A stretch of DNA of 64,000 nucleotides from Symbiodinium natans (GCA_905221605.1 CAJNDS010002353.1:206857-270856), one strand, 5' to 3'. Positions 18,288 through 27,335 are shown, numbered from the stretch's first letter. Made by a program: numbers and translations. Notes: generated by a model from the sequence alone, not told the origin.

Positions 18288-19151
18288 GGACGGGTTACGC
18301 AGGTAGATGCTGCCCGTGCGCAGGTCGGCGTGCACCGCTATCTCCCCGACGCCAGCGGGGTTCGCGTCAAATGGCGGCTTGCATACATCGCCGAGGACGG
18401 TGCGCTCACGCTTTCAGAGGGGACTCGTCCGGCTCACGAAGCGGTTTCCGTCAGGGAGATCATTTCCAAGATCGACCTGAACCGCGACGGCGTGCTTGCT
18501 GCAGCCTCGGCCAGAAAGTTGGACAAGGGAGCGTACTCGTTGCAGGACAGGACGCTCGAGAGAGCGTCTCGCGCCAGCACGGGTGTGCTCTCGATCCGAG
18601 AGGCCCTCGCGGACCTCTTGGTCGCGGAACCCCGCGTGTTGCAGCCTAGGGCTTCCCCAGAGTCGGGTGCTGTCGAGAGTTGGTTCCGGCAGTATTTCCT
18701 TGGAGGGGTTGCCGATGTCTTAGAGGTTGCTTGGGGTGACGCGGTCGTTTCCGACGCGGCCAGGAGGCACGGGTACGGGGTTGTTCCAGCTTTTGTGCAA
18801 GGCAAGCAGGCCTACGGGATCACCTGGAACCTGGCCGCAGAAGAGCACTTAGAGGCAATTAGCGGCGCTGTTTTGCGCACGGAGCCGAAGGTGCTCGTGA
18901 TTGGGCTCGAGGGCAAGAATGTGCCCCGGGCTTTCCTCCAGCTAGTCGTCCGGTGTGCGCAGGAACGCACGCGCGCGGGCGCCCACGTCGCGCTGCATTT
19001 GCAGGCACAAAAAGGCGAGTGGGAACCCTGGCGGCTAGAGGAGTGGGGCGCCTTGTTTGGGACGCTCGCAGAGCCACGCTGGCCAGTGGCCGCGGCAACC
19101 TCGTTGAGAGCGGGGCCCTGTGGCTCGCCGATTTCAGCTTGGAATCGGTAG
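18288..19151 (+). CDS. pol continuation after in-frame TGA, copy 1
   Basis: The frame of the integrase segment continues past the TGA for 287 codons with an ATG at 18330 (MHRYLPDASGVRVKWRLAYI). It has no recognised catalytic motif. An Asn/Arg/Asp EF-loop-like stretch (KIDLNRDGVLAAAS) is present, but the context suggests linker and not calcium binding. At about 19080 the protein-like frame appears to switch by -1 (LWLADFSLESVGLRC) and to return at about 19200. Both copies share these features. Either the TGA is read through and frameshifts are used, or this part is decayed. Confidence 0.55.
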   Translation, partial: GRVTQVDAARAQVGVHRYLPDASGVRVKWRLAYIAEDGALTLSEGTRPAHEAVSVREIISKIDLNRDGVLAAASARKLDKGAYSLQDRTLERASRASTGVLSIREALADLLVAEPRVLQPRASPESGAVESWFRQYFLGGVADVLEVAWGDAVVSDAARRHGYGVVPAFVQGKQAYGITWNLAAEEHLEAISGAVLRTEPKVLVIGLEGKNVPRAFLQLVVRCAQERTRAGAHVALHLQAQKGEWEPWRLEEWGALFGTLAEPRWPVAAATSLRAGPCGSPISAWNR

Positions 19152-19202
19152 GTTTGAGGTGTAGTAGGCCGGATGCGTTAGGCGCAGTGCAGCACAAGCA
19201 CG

Positions 19203-22200
19203 TTGGGCGCGCGAGCCGACTACAACCTCATAGGGGCGGCTTTCTGCGCATCGCTCCAGGACCTTGGTCTGAGGGGCGCAGAGGAGCTGTGCACCGCTGC
19301 AGTTGAAAGCTTTCCAGCCACTGCGGGTGCTGATAGCGCCGCGGCTGCGCCACAGCCTTCTCCAGTCGTTCCCCTCCCGGACGTGCGCTCGGGCGAGGAC
19401 CTCACGCCAGCCGAGCGTGCGGAGCTGGATAGGGAGGTGGATAAGTACGCCGCTGAGAAGGAAGCGTTTTGGCGGACCAAGGCGGACGCCAAGGACTGGG
19501 ATTCCGTCCGGGCTGACCTGGAGGTCTATGCTCTTGCGGGCGAGAAGGTCGCGGAGGATCCTAGGCGCACCGAGGCCTATAGAGACCTCGTATGGTCGGG
19601 TTTGAAGATCGAGCCTGGACCAACCAGACCAGGGCTGACCGATGCTGACATCGCAGCCGTCAGGGAGGTCATACGGCGAAAGGCCGCTGGGTTCTGGGTG
19701 GAGGACACCACCAGGACCACGGTCAGGAAGTTCGCCCATGACTGCATCCCCACCGGGCCGCCGGTCTCGTCCCAGCCTCACAGTCTGAGGGGCGAGTCCG
19801 CGCAATGGGTCGACGACAAGCTTGAAGAAGAATGCAAGCGGGGTCAGTTGATCCGCGGCAGCTCGGCTTGGGGATCTGCGCCGTTTCCGACCAAGGAAAT
19901 GCCCAGCTACAAGCGGCATAGGAAGCGACGCTTGGTGGTTGACTACCGCCGTGTGAATGCCCGAATTAAGCGCTCCACGTACTATTGTCGGCGGGGTAGC
20001 GATGTGCTCGCCGCCGCAGTAGGTTCGGTTTGGTATACCTTCGTGGATGCGGTTAGTGGGTTTAATCAAATTAGGAACACCAAGCGTGCTCGCGAGGTGT
20101 TGGCCATTGTGGCAAGATCAGGGAAATATCTCCCTGTCGGCCTCACCTTTGGCCCGATTAACGGCCCAGATGATTTCAACTTTGTGGTTGATAGGGCCTA
20201 TGCCCCCGGCAGAGGTAGGCGCCTTAAGTATACTAAGGAGTGGATAGCCTACGTGGATGATCTTACTGTTAGGACGGGTAGGGTCATTGATGGGCAGTTT
20301 TTCACTGATGCCCAAGCCGAGGGGGCGGTGCGCGAAGCGTGCGCCAAAGGGGCAGTCGCAGCTCCGCAGAGCGCGTCGTCTGCTCTTGAAGCCTTAGGCG
20401 TTCGCGGTGCGCACAACACCAAGCGCGCGAACCATGACGCGGCGCGCTCAGACCAGAATCACCCCACGCGCGTTCTGATGCTCAGGATGTTGGGGCTGTT
20501 CGGGTGTTTCTGTGTTCAGGGCGGGTGTTTTTGGGGCGGGCCGTTTCCCAGGTCGCCGGTCTGCGGGCAGAAGGATTTTTCGTCGTTCGTCGCGTGCAGC
20601 TTCGTTCCTCTGTCTCGCAGCCAGTGTTTTGCAAGCAGGCCTAGAGGTTCGGTCCAAGGTCGAAGCAGAAGCCTTAGAAGCCTTAGAGCCCAGACCTTAA
20701 GGAAACTCCCCAAACCCCCGCCGCAGCGGTTCAAGTGTGTTGTAGAACCTAGGGTAGGTAGTCCCTCCCCGCGTTCGTGCCTGTGCACTGCGCCCCGCTG
20801 CGGGTCGCGACCAGACCGCGCGGGAGCGACCGATCGGTCGCCCGGACCTTCGTGGTCAACCACAAGGCCCCGCTGCGGGCCGTGCCCTGGCCGCGCGGGA
20901 GCGGCTGCCTACCACTACTGCACACCGGCCCCTTGCAGCGGGCCGTGTCCTGGCCGCTCAAGGGCGCGTCAGGTTTTCCTCGCCCATCGGAGGTCCAGCA
21001 AAGCCGCGGGCCTCAGTGCCGCGATGGGTGGAGGAGGGTCGAAGGGCAGGGGCAAGAGCAAGAGTCCAGGCCCTAAGGGCCGAAGGGGCCCGCCCACGAT
21101 CGACGACGTGCAGCGTATGCTAGTCCGATGCATGCGGCACGGCGAAGCTGGTTGTAGAGGCCGGTTCGCTCCGGGCGGCCTCTACCCGGTTGATGAGTTG
21201 ATCGAACAACTCGGCATCACCATCAACCAGTACAACCAGGCGGTCGCGCACGACGCCAACCAGCGGAAACCGAGGTTGGATACCTCGCACGCTGGCTTCT
21301 TGCGTGCCTTTCAAGGCCACTCGGCCGATTGCGGCCATCCTATGGGGTTCATGATGGAGGGTCTAAGTGAGACCGCCATCAACGATCTTATATATCGGTA
21401 TGGCCCGGCCATGTGGCACGGCACGGACCTGCATGTCGTGCCAAGCCTGATTCAGAATGGCTTGATCCCCGGCGGCGGGCCGGGAGGCCGCCTCGGGGTG
21501 CACTACGTCCTAGGGCACTGCCCCACGCAGTGGGAGGACGGGAGACGCGGGTTCCGCCGCGGATCGACTTGCATAGTCGAGGTCCGGTTGGCGGTCCTGC
21601 GGGACGCCGGAGTGCCTATCTATGCGGGAGCAGATGGGGTGGCTCTCACTGGCCAGATTAGAGCCACCGGCATCTCCCGCATCTGGGCACTCCCCAAAGG
21701 CTCAGCTGTTTACTCCATCTTAATAGCTGAGTTAGAAGTGGATCGGTTGATCCAGCATGTCGACCTAAGGAGTTTAGGCGACACCAGTGCGGGCCCCCAC
21801 CCGCCGTTGGGGCGAGGACCGAAACTGGGCACGGTCCAAGCGTCCCAAGCTGCTGCGGCCAGCAGTGGCGCGGCGAGCTCCTCGACGGTTGTGCTGGCCC
21901 CTGCGGGCCGTGTCATGGCCGCGGGGGCCGCCCAACCTGTTACCCCTCCTAAGGCCGCGCCTAAGGCCAAAGGGCGTGCTTCAGGGGCTCCTAAGACTTC
22001 GATCGTTCCAGCGAAGCCCAAGGTGTACCCTAGGCGCAACGTCCCTGGCCCCAATGTCCTCGAGGCCGAAGACTCGCTCGAGGAAGAGGCAGCCCAAGAA
22101 GCTGAAGGTGTCGAGGAAGGTAGTTCCAGCTCGGATCTTCCCGACACGCGGGCGCCCCAAGCCGCGGTCAAGGTGAAGGAGGACGAAGAGCCCGCTGGCG

Positions 22201-24635
22201 GGGCCCAGGCCGAGAGCACAGAGGAAGGATTCCTCGAGCTTGGCCAATCGGTGGTCAGCAGCGCGAAGGAGTACCTCGCGCGGTCCGAAGCTATTCTGAG
22301 AGCGCAGAAGCTCCAGTCGAAGATACTGGAGGTGGCGGGAACCGCGATGGTGAAGCTAGAAAAGATCACCAAGCGTGAGGAATCCCTCAAAACTCTGCGC
22401 CGTGAGGGAGAGAATCGGGCGGCCGGGGAAGGCGCCGACGGGGAAGAGGTGTCTGACGATGGTCAGGATGCTTTCGGGGGTGCGGGATCGAGCAGTTCCG
22501 CCATGCCTTCGAGAGGCGGGACCGTCCAGTCCGCCCCGGCCCCAGAGGTGCCTCGCCCTAATGCTGACGGCCACTATGGATGCTCAGCTCCTGGATGCGG
22601 GCTGGCCTTTGAGTCGCTGGTGCAATACCACTTGCATCAGGCGGCCTGCCATGGCGCCTCTCTTCCGCCCAACCTGGGGATCAGCCCCTCCGCACCTCTT
22701 GACCCTTTTCGTCAAGACTGGCGGGGACGGTTGTTCCGCCGAGGAAAGGACGGTGGGTATGGGGAGGTGCCCATGCTCCGAGTGATTCGGTGCCACAAAG
22801 CCAACGGGTACGATCACTCGAAGGTCCCGCTCCTGAAGAGAGGGGACCGAATCCAGCTTAAGGACGGATCGCACCACATTTATGGTGGTAGTCATCCACC
22901 GGGGTGGCTTCGCGATGACCCCGACCTGGATCCCGCTCCAGAGAGTAGCGGTGGAGGGTCCACGCCCAAGAGCGAGCCCACGGAGGAGGCCGAGCCGGGA
23001 CCTCCGCGGGAGGCCGCTCCGCGCGGGCGGGCCCTCGGGCCGCCGACGAGCGACGTCCAGCAACGACTGGCAGAGCGTCGTTCCAAGCGGGATTACTCGC
23101 CAGACCTAGTGACGCCTCTTGACGATCTCCATGCCCAGGAGATCGATTCCTTCTTCGCGGGCGACCCGGCCGCGGATAGCCTTGACGTCATTTTGATGCG
23201 CGCCGAGGTTCGCACTAAGTCCCACCTCAACGTTGGCCGGGAGCAAGAAGAGCCCCTGGTCAAGGAGGAACAGGAGGAGGAAGCTGAGGTTGTCAAGGAC
23301 GAGGAGGTCTCGGTTGAGATGGAGGCAGGCACCGCGGATGAGGCGGACGATGTCGCCCTCCCAGCCAACCGAGCCTACGTCGAAGGCCGCTTTTACCCCT
23401 ACGGCAGCTGGCGGTGCTTCTTCTGCGAAGCCATCAACCCGGTTACCGAGGACCAGTGCCTCACCACGCACGCGGGCGGCCCGAAAGCGGGTGCCCCGTG
23501 CGACGGCCGATGGATCAACGGGATCGACATCGGGTGGTGGGAGGTAGACCCTCAAACCGCGCCAGAGCAATGGAGGCGGAGGTTTTCTGCCGAAGAGCTT
23601 GAAGAACAACAAGCGCGGGCGGATGCCGCGAGGCTTCTCAGCGATGAGGAACTCGCTGAAGCCCTCCAGGCGGCCGAGGAGGCGCAGGCGGCCGAGCGCG
23701 CCAAGAAGCGAGAGCGGCGCCAGGCGGAGAAGGCGGAGCGCGATGATCACATCAGCGAGGCGCTCCGCATAGCAGGGTGGCAGTGCCCTAACTGCTACGA
23801 ATGGAATCTTTCATTCAGGCAGCTGTGCTTTCGCTGCAGCACCCCTCTCCGTTTGGCAGAAGTCGTCTCTCGCGGGATCCCTGATCCGCGGCGTGGCGAA
23901 GAGAGGGACTCTGGCTCCGAAAGCAGCCAGGACGAGCTGGAGTACGAGATCCTTCTGGCCAATCGTGCGATGGACCAAGAAACCATCCAACCTCTTCTTA
24001 GAAACAAACACAAGAAGAGGGGCGGTAAGCGACGTCGCGAAGAGGCGACGTACGGCAAGGGCCGCGACCCTTGGAGTGCTTGGGCAGACGCCCGTGGCAA
24101 GGGCCAGGGCAAGCCGAAGGGCAGAGGCAAGTCCGATGCCAAGGGCAAGCCCAAGGGGAGGGGCAGGTACGCCTGGGGCGCTTACGCCGGGCATAGTTGC
24201 CGCGCTCCAACCCCGCCCAAGCACAAGCTGGGTCCCAGCCTTCCCGTGCGGGTCGGCCCGGCCGCCGCCAAGTGTTCCGCTTCCGCCGCGGACCCCCTTT
24301 TTCCTGGGTCGCGGGCTCCTCAATCGGTTGATGCACGCCCTCAACGGGAACATCAACGGCTGGTGGGGCCTGGCGGCTGCAGCGTCGGCGCCGATTGCCT
24401 TGCAGTTGCACCGCGGGGCTGTGCATGTTGTCGAGGACTCCATGCACGCGGTTGCAACAATTTCGGCCGACGTGGTCGAGGAAATCGGTCATGGGGCCAG
24501 GCGGACAGTGTGGGTCGCCGGAACAGCCATCACTCTGGTAGTAGTGATCTTGTGCAGCGCTGTTCTGTGGTACGTGAGTCGTGCCGTTGCCAATCGCATT
24601 GCGCATCTGCGACATGGCAACACCGCGGCCCCTGA
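19203..24635 (+). CDS. RT fingers/palm joined to Tpt1-like and zinc-finger cargo, copy 1
   Basis: 1810 codons. RT: fingers around KRRLVVDYRRVNARI (242-256), motif A FVDAVSGFNQI with Asp282, motif B-like LTFGPINGPDDFNFV, and the YVDD box at 350-353 (nt 20250-20261), ending near residue 420. This half lacks a thumb, which lies upstream of integrase. Residues 420-607 are Cys/Pro/Arg-rich and may be untranslated spacer. An ATG in good context at 21024 (MGGGGSKGRGK) may start a second protein. That part has a Tpt1-like domain (634-830), an acidic linker, a C2H2 finger (Cys1127, Cys1132, His1145, His1150), RanBP2-type fingers (1403-1419 degenerate; 1526-1545 canonical) and a Lys/Gly-rich tail. The last 150 codons follow a two-base deletion at about 24190 and are out of frame. 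Confidence 0.85.
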   Translation: MGARADYNLIGAAFCASLQDLGLRGAEELCTAAVESFPATAGADSAAAAPQPSPVVPLPDVRSGEDLTPAERAELDREVDKYAAEKEAFWRTKADAKDWDSVRADLEVYALAGEKVAEDPRRTEAYRDLVWSGLKIEPGPTRPGLTDADIAAVREVIRRKAAGFWVEDTTRTTVRKFAHDCIPTGPPVSSQPHSLRGESAQWVDDKLEEECKRGQLIRGSSAWGSAPFPTKEMPSYKRHRKRRLVVDYRRVNARIKRSTYYCRRGSDVLAAAVGSVWYTFVDAVSGFNQIRNTKRAREVLAIVARSGKYLPVGLTFGPINGPDDFNFVVDRAYAPGRGRRLKYTKEWIAYVDDLTVRTGRVIDGQFFTDAQAEGAVREACAKGAVAAPQSASSALEALGVRGAHNTKRANHDAARSDQNHPTRVLMLRMLGLFGCFCVQGGCFWGGPFPRSPVCGQKDFSSFVACSFVPLSRSQCFASRPRGSVQGRSRSLRSLRAQTLRKLPKPPPQRFKCVVEPRVGSPSPRSCLCTAPRCGSRPDRAGATDRSPGPSWSTTRPRCGPCPGRAGAAAYHYCTPAPCSGPCPGRSRARQVFLAHRRSSKAAGLSAAMGGGGSKGRGKSKSPGPKGRRGPPTIDDVQRMLVRCMRHGEAGCRGRFAPGGLYPVDELIEQLGITINQYNQAVAHDANQRKPRLDTSHAGFLRAFQGHSADCGHPMGFMMEGLSETAINDLIYRYGPAMWHGTDLHVVPSLIQNGLIPGGGPGGRLGVHYVLGHCPTQWEDGRRGFRRGSTCIVEVRLAVLRDAGVPIYAGADGVALTGQIRATGISRIWALPKGSAVYSILIAELEVDRLIQHVDLRSLGDTSAGPHPPLGRGPKLGTVQASQAAAASSGAASSSTVVLAPAGRVMAAGAAQPVTPPKAAPKAKGRASGAPKTSIVPAKPKVYPRRNVPGPNVLEAEDSLEEEAAQEAEGVEEGSSSSDLPDTRAPQAAVKVKEDEEPAGGAQAESTEEGFLELGQSVVSSAKEYLARSEAILRAQKLQSKILEVAGTAMVKLEKITKREESLKTLRREGENRAAGEGADGEEVSDDGQDAFGGAGSSSSAMPSRGGTVQSAPAPEVPRPNADGHYGCSAPGCGLAFESLVQYHLHQAACHGASLPPNLGISPSAPLDPFRQDWRGRLFRRGKDGGYGEVPMLRVIRCHKANGYDHSKVPLLKRGDRIQLKDGSHHIYGGSHPPGWLRDDPDLDPAPESSGGGSTPKSEPTEEAEPGPPREAAPRGRALGPPTSDVQQRLAERRSKRDYSPDLVTPLDDLHAQEIDSFFAGDPAADSLDVILMRAEVRTKSHLNVGREQEEPLVKEEQEEEAEVVKDEEVSVEMEAGTADEADDVALPANRAYVEGRFYPYGSWRCFFCEAINPVTEDQCLTTHAGGPKAGAPCDGRWINGIDIGWWEVDPQTAPEQWRRRFSAEELEEQQARADAARLLSDEELAEALQAAEEAQAAERAKKRERRQAEKAERDDHISEALRIAGWQCPNCYEWNLSFRQLCFRCSTPLRLAEVVSRGIPDPRRGEERDSGSESSQDELEYEILLANRAMDQETIQPLLRNKHKKRGGKRRREEATYGKGRDPWSAWADARGKGQGKPKGRGKSDAKGKPKGRGRYAWGAYAGHSCRAPTPPKHKLGPSLPVRVGPAAAKCSASAADPLFPGSRAPQSVDARPQREHQRLVGPGGCSVGADCLAVAPRGCACCRGLHARGCNNFGRRGRGNRSWGQADSVGRRNSHHSGSSDLVQRCSVVRESCRCQSHCASATWQHRGP
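21102..21692 (+). other. Tpt1/KptA-like RNA 2'-phosphotransferase domain, copy 1
   Basis: The order of motifs follows the Tpt1/KptA family, which uses NAD+ to remove the 2'-phosphate left by tRNA splicing. A helical N-lobe has MRHG (Arg645, His646), then FLRAFQGHS (Arg701), then MWHGTDLHVVPSLIQNGL, then FRRGSTCIVEVRL (Arg786), ending GADGVALTGQI. These supply the Arg-His-Arg-Arg set that published Tpt1 work describes as catalytic; residue matching is by eye. A family-typical length of about 200 residues fits. In this element it could act on RNA ends or transfer ADP-ribose to another target. The host may also use it. Confidence 0.72.
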
Positions 24636-25224
24636 GGCGCGGCTGTCTCAACTCCTTGGCTCTGAAGCGACGTTTGAGGTCGCGAGCACTAAGAAAGGGG
24701 TGACCCATAAAGTTTGGGTGCACCTCAAGGAGGAGACAGCTGCCTGTGGCTGTCGTGCTTACCTAGCAGAGGGACGTTGCGGGCATTGCGATGCCGCAAT
24801 GGACACCGCTCGATCCCTAGGGTTTTTGCACGCGGCCCAGCGAGGCGCGGGTCCTGCGCTCACAGACTCCATTCGGAGTACCGCCTCCGAAGCCCTGGCT
24901 AAGGGTAAGGTTGTGTTGGGTTTGGGGAACAGTGAAGGATGTTTCTCCCAACTTGCGGCCAAGAGCCGCGGGCTCTCCTGCTTTCAGGGGCTCGCGGGTC
25001 GTGACCTGGCCGCGGCCCCAGCAGATGGAGCGAGCGCAGCCCACGCACAGTCCGGCTTCGTGCAACGTGCCGCCACTGCCACTGTGGCGCGCACACCCAG
25101 CCGGAGGAACAAGGGCCCAGCCCCCGCTAGGAGTTCTCCAGTCAAAGAAGCGGAATTCCTTGCGGGCGGGCCATACGTTCAGGCCGCCCAAACGCTGCTG
25201 GGTCTGGAGCAGCAGAGGATGTGA
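24187..25224 (+). CDS. Membrane segment plus SWIM zinc finger, copy 1 (frame-shifted join)
   Basis: In copy 2 this part is fused in frame to the Lys/Gly-rich tail; copy 1 has lost two bases at about 24190. It encodes a Pro-rich linker, a hydrophobic helix (AGTAITLVVVILCSAVLWYV, about 24517-24576), and then a SWIM-type finger CGC-X8-CGH (about 24745-24789). SWIM fingers occur in MuDR transposases and bind DNA or protein. The frame runs on through an Ala/Ser-rich stretch and ends at 25224 because one T found in copy 2 (near 25200) is missing, cutting it off from the PLD domain. Confidence 0.7.
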   Translation, partial: PGIVAALQPRPSTSWVPAFPCGSARPPPSVPLPPRTPFFLGRGLLNRLMHALNGNINGWWGLAAAASAPIALQLHRGAVHVVEDSMHAVATISADVVEEIGHGARRTVWVAGTAITLVVVILCSAVLWYVSRAVANRIAHLRHGNTAAPEARLSQLLGSEATFEVASTKKGVTHKVWVHLKEETAACGCRAYLAEGRCGHCDAAMDTARSLGFLHAAQRGAGPALTDSIRSTASEALAKGKVVLGLGNSEGCFSQLAAKSRGLSCFQGLAGRDLAAAPADGASAAHAQSGFVQRAATATVARTPSRRNKGPAPARSSPVKEAEFLAGGPYVQAAQTLLGLEQQRM

Positions 25225-25769
25225 TCTACATCCGGGCGTACAGCTTAGATTGCCCATCCTGCATCGAGGCAATCGAAGCGTCGCTTAGCAAGGGCGCAGG
25301 CGTTCGGATTGTCGCCGACATGGGACAATGCCACCGCACCAAACTGCAGTGGCAAGCGTTGAAACGCTTGGCGGCTGCAGGCGCCGAGGTGAAGGTGGGT
25401 TGCGGCTCATCCGTGCGCGACGCCTATGCTCGCGACGGCCGCGGGGCTAAAGTAGGTACCGGTATCCAAGGGCTTCACCATGCCAAGGCCCTTTGCCTAC
25501 TGCGGCCTGATGGCGCGGTGGTGCTGATTGGGAGCCTCAATTTTACCACAAGCAGCAAAGCCAATGCGGAGGCAGGGCTTAGGCTTGAGGTCGCCAAGAC
25601 GCACCCGGTCGCGCAGTCCTATATCGAGGATTTCCAGAGGGTGTCGGCTGAGGCATTCTCCCTCGATGAGGCGGTCGCAAGGCGCCCTCAGTTGGAGCGA
25701 GCCAGTAGCTCCAACGTTGCTGGCAACGCCACTCGTGCCCCCAACACTGCTCCACAGGGTATCGAGTAG
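25221..25769 (+). CDS. Phospholipase D-type (HKD) nuclease domain, copy 1
   Basis: 183 codons, in frame in copy 2 with the preceding SWIM region. A beta-alpha opening (IYIRAYSLD, then GVRIVAD) precedes the active-site strand HHAKALC with His87 and Lys89, Asp97, and GSLNFTTSS with Gly104, Ser105 and Asn107, then Glu117. This is the HxK-Xn-D-Xn-GSxN signature of the PLD superfamily. A single HKD motif in a short domain resembles Nuc/Zucchini-type nucleases that act as dimers, more than two-motif lipases. It is the last coding domain before the 3' LTR. The ATG at 25221 is probably not a true start. Confidence 0.8.
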   Translation: MIYIRAYSLDCPSCIEAIEASLSKGAGVRIVADMGQCHRTKLQWQALKRLAAAGAEVKVGCGSSVRDAYARDGRGAKVGTGIQGLHHAKALCLLRPDGAVVLIGSLNFTTSSKANAEAGLRLEVAKTHPVAQSYIEDFQRVSAEAFSLDEAVARRPQLERASSSNVAGNATRAPNTAPQGIE

Positions 25770-26458
25770 GCTGCGGCCAGTCGGCGCGGCGTGGTAAGCA
25801 TCCACGCATTATCAGAGCAGGCGTTGCAGCACGGCACGTTGCTTCGCCAACCTTTTGCATTTTCTTTTGCTTGACTGCGGGCGAAAAAGCCGCGGCAGGT
25901 TGGAAACCTGCCCATTTTGCATTCCCCGCACCTTTCTCCTCCGCCCTGCCTGTGGCCCCTCGTGCTGAGGGTGCTCTTTTGCAGGTGCTGCGGACCGTGT
26001 CCTGGTCGCGGCAATGCGCTCGCCGAAGCGCGTGTGAGCTGCATTGCCTGCGGCACAAGCCATGTGCGCGGCTCTCGCTGAGTCTGGTAGCCCGTAGGGT
26101 AGTTCCGGATAGGTGAGTAGCCGTAGCCGTAGCTTAGGACCGGTAGTGTACAGTGTACCATTTGTACCATAGCTTGCACTAGCAGCACAAAGACCTGCCC
26201 AGTACTCTGGAGCCTCGCCTGTCTGCACAAAGGTGAGAGCTCGCGACTTGGGGTGGTTTAGGGTCGTGGAGGGTTGCTGTCGTCGTGCGTCCGTCCGGTA
26301 GTGCGGGCTGCCGCCCAAGCCGCATGCCAATGCTCATGATGTGCGGGCTCTACCAGAGTCGCACGCGACACCCTCACCCTACCCCATTTGCCGCGTTGCT
26401 GAAGTGCTTGACGCACTATGAGCTCTTGGTGAGCCGGAAGCCTCGGCTGAGGGGCGAA
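25770..26458 (+). other. 3' untranslated region of the element, copy 1
   Basis: No convincing open frame. It has a perfect 8-bp stem, 3-nt loop hairpin (GGCAGGTTGGAAACCTGCC at about 25895) and a repeated TGTACC motif near 26150. Just before the LTR is a modest purine stretch GAGGGGCGAA (26449-26458) that could serve as polypurine tract. Confidence 0.6.
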
Positions 26459-26751
26459 TGTGAGCAGGTCAAAGCATGCATGGAGTGCTTGCTTAGTGCT
26501 AGTGCAGCTTGTTGTTTTCCCTTGCATGTGTAGTTTTGCAATTCGTAACAATGCCAATATTTTGGCTCAAGTACCGAGCTTGTGCCTTTGAGCACGGTAG
26601 AGTCGTACAGTAGCTCCTAGGTTGCTGTGCGGTCCGACCGGACGCACTCAGGCGTAGCTGCACAAGTGCTTGGACTCACGAAGTCGTAAAACAGCGTGAC
26701 CGGGCTGTGATTGCATTGGCTTAGTGCAAGGCCGTGCTTGTCGACTTCACA
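26459..26751 (+). repeat. 3' LTR, copy 1
   Basis: 293 bp, TGTGAGCAGG to TCGACTTCACA. Its right end reads GCAAGGCCGTGCTTGTCGAC where the other two LTRs read GCAAGTCCAGTGCTGGTCGA. The spliced-leader-like block at 26559-26571 is intact. Confidence 0.95.
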
Positions 26752-27235
26752 GTAAAATGTATGTCCAATGTATTTATGTATGTATGTTAATTTAATGTAG
26801 TAAATGTATTTATGTATGTAGTAATGTATGTAATGTATGTATGTATGAACGTAAGTATGCCGGTGCGTGCGTGCGTGCGTGGCCTTGCGTGCGTGGGTGG
26901 TTGGTTGGGTGGGGTGGTGGGTGGTGGGGTTTTGTGTGTGTCTGTGTGTCTGTGTGTCTGTGTGTCTGTGTGGCTGTGTGTCTGTGTGTCTGTGTGTCTG
27001 TGTGTCTGTGTGTCTGTGTGTCTGTGTGTCTGTGTGTCTGTGTGTCTGTGTGTCTGTGTGTCTGTGTGTCTGTGTGTCTGTGTGTCTGTGTGTCTCTGTG
27101 TCTGTGTGTCTGTGTGTCTGTGTGTCTGTGTGTCTGTGTGTCGGTGTGTCTCTGTGTCTGTGTGTCTCTGTGTCTCTGTGTCTCTGTGTCTCTGTGTCTC
27201 TGTGTCTGTGTGTCTGTGTGTCTGTGCGTCTGTGT
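26752..27235. repeat. ATGT and TGTGTCTG microsatellites between the copies
   Basis: ATGT-rich sequence (26757-26850) and GCGT/GGTG-rich sequence lead into about 300 bp of an eight-base TGTGTCTG repeat ending at the gap. Its apparent Cys/Val-rich open frames are repeat translations and not genes. Confidence 0.95.
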
Positions 27236-27335
27236 NNNNNNNNNNNNNNNNNNNNNNNNNNNNNNNNNNNNNNNNNNNNNNNNNNNNNNNNNNNNNNNNN
27301 NNNNNNNNNNNNNNNNNNNNNNNNNNNNNNNNNNN
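27236..27335. other. Assembly gap (100 N)
   Basis: Exactly 100 N, a conventional unknown-length spacer. It replaces the 5' LTR, leader and roughly the first 100 codons of gag of copy 2, so the distance between copies is unknown. Confidence 0.99.

Larger units (their letters stand above)
10302..26751 (+). mobile_element. Giant Ty3/gypsy-related LTR retrotransposon, copy 1 (16,450 bp)
   Basis: Both LTRs are present, followed by a primer-binding-site candidate, gag, CCCH fingers, protease, RT thumb, RNase H, integrase, RT fingers/palm and cargo domains, all on the plus strand. It is larger than a typical Ty3/gypsy element because of the cargo. RT order is permuted (palm after integrase). Copy 1 is broken by single-base losses near 14330 and 25200 and a two-base loss near 24190. 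It also shares with copy 2 an in-frame TGA at 18285 and a frame excursion at 19080-19200. The GTCT before its 5' LTR is not repeated after its 3' LTR (GTAAAATG), so its two ends may come from different insertions or from an assembly join. Confidence 0.93.

Noticed and set aside
18440-18530. EF-hand-like loop (KIDLNRDGVLAAAS) as a calcium-binding domain
   Set aside because: Single partial loop without flanking EF helices, inside a pol linker; likely chance.
19134-20069. 311-codon minus-strand frame, repeated at 35370-36305
   Set aside because: Exact antisense of the RT fingers/palm; shadow of a GC-rich coding strand.
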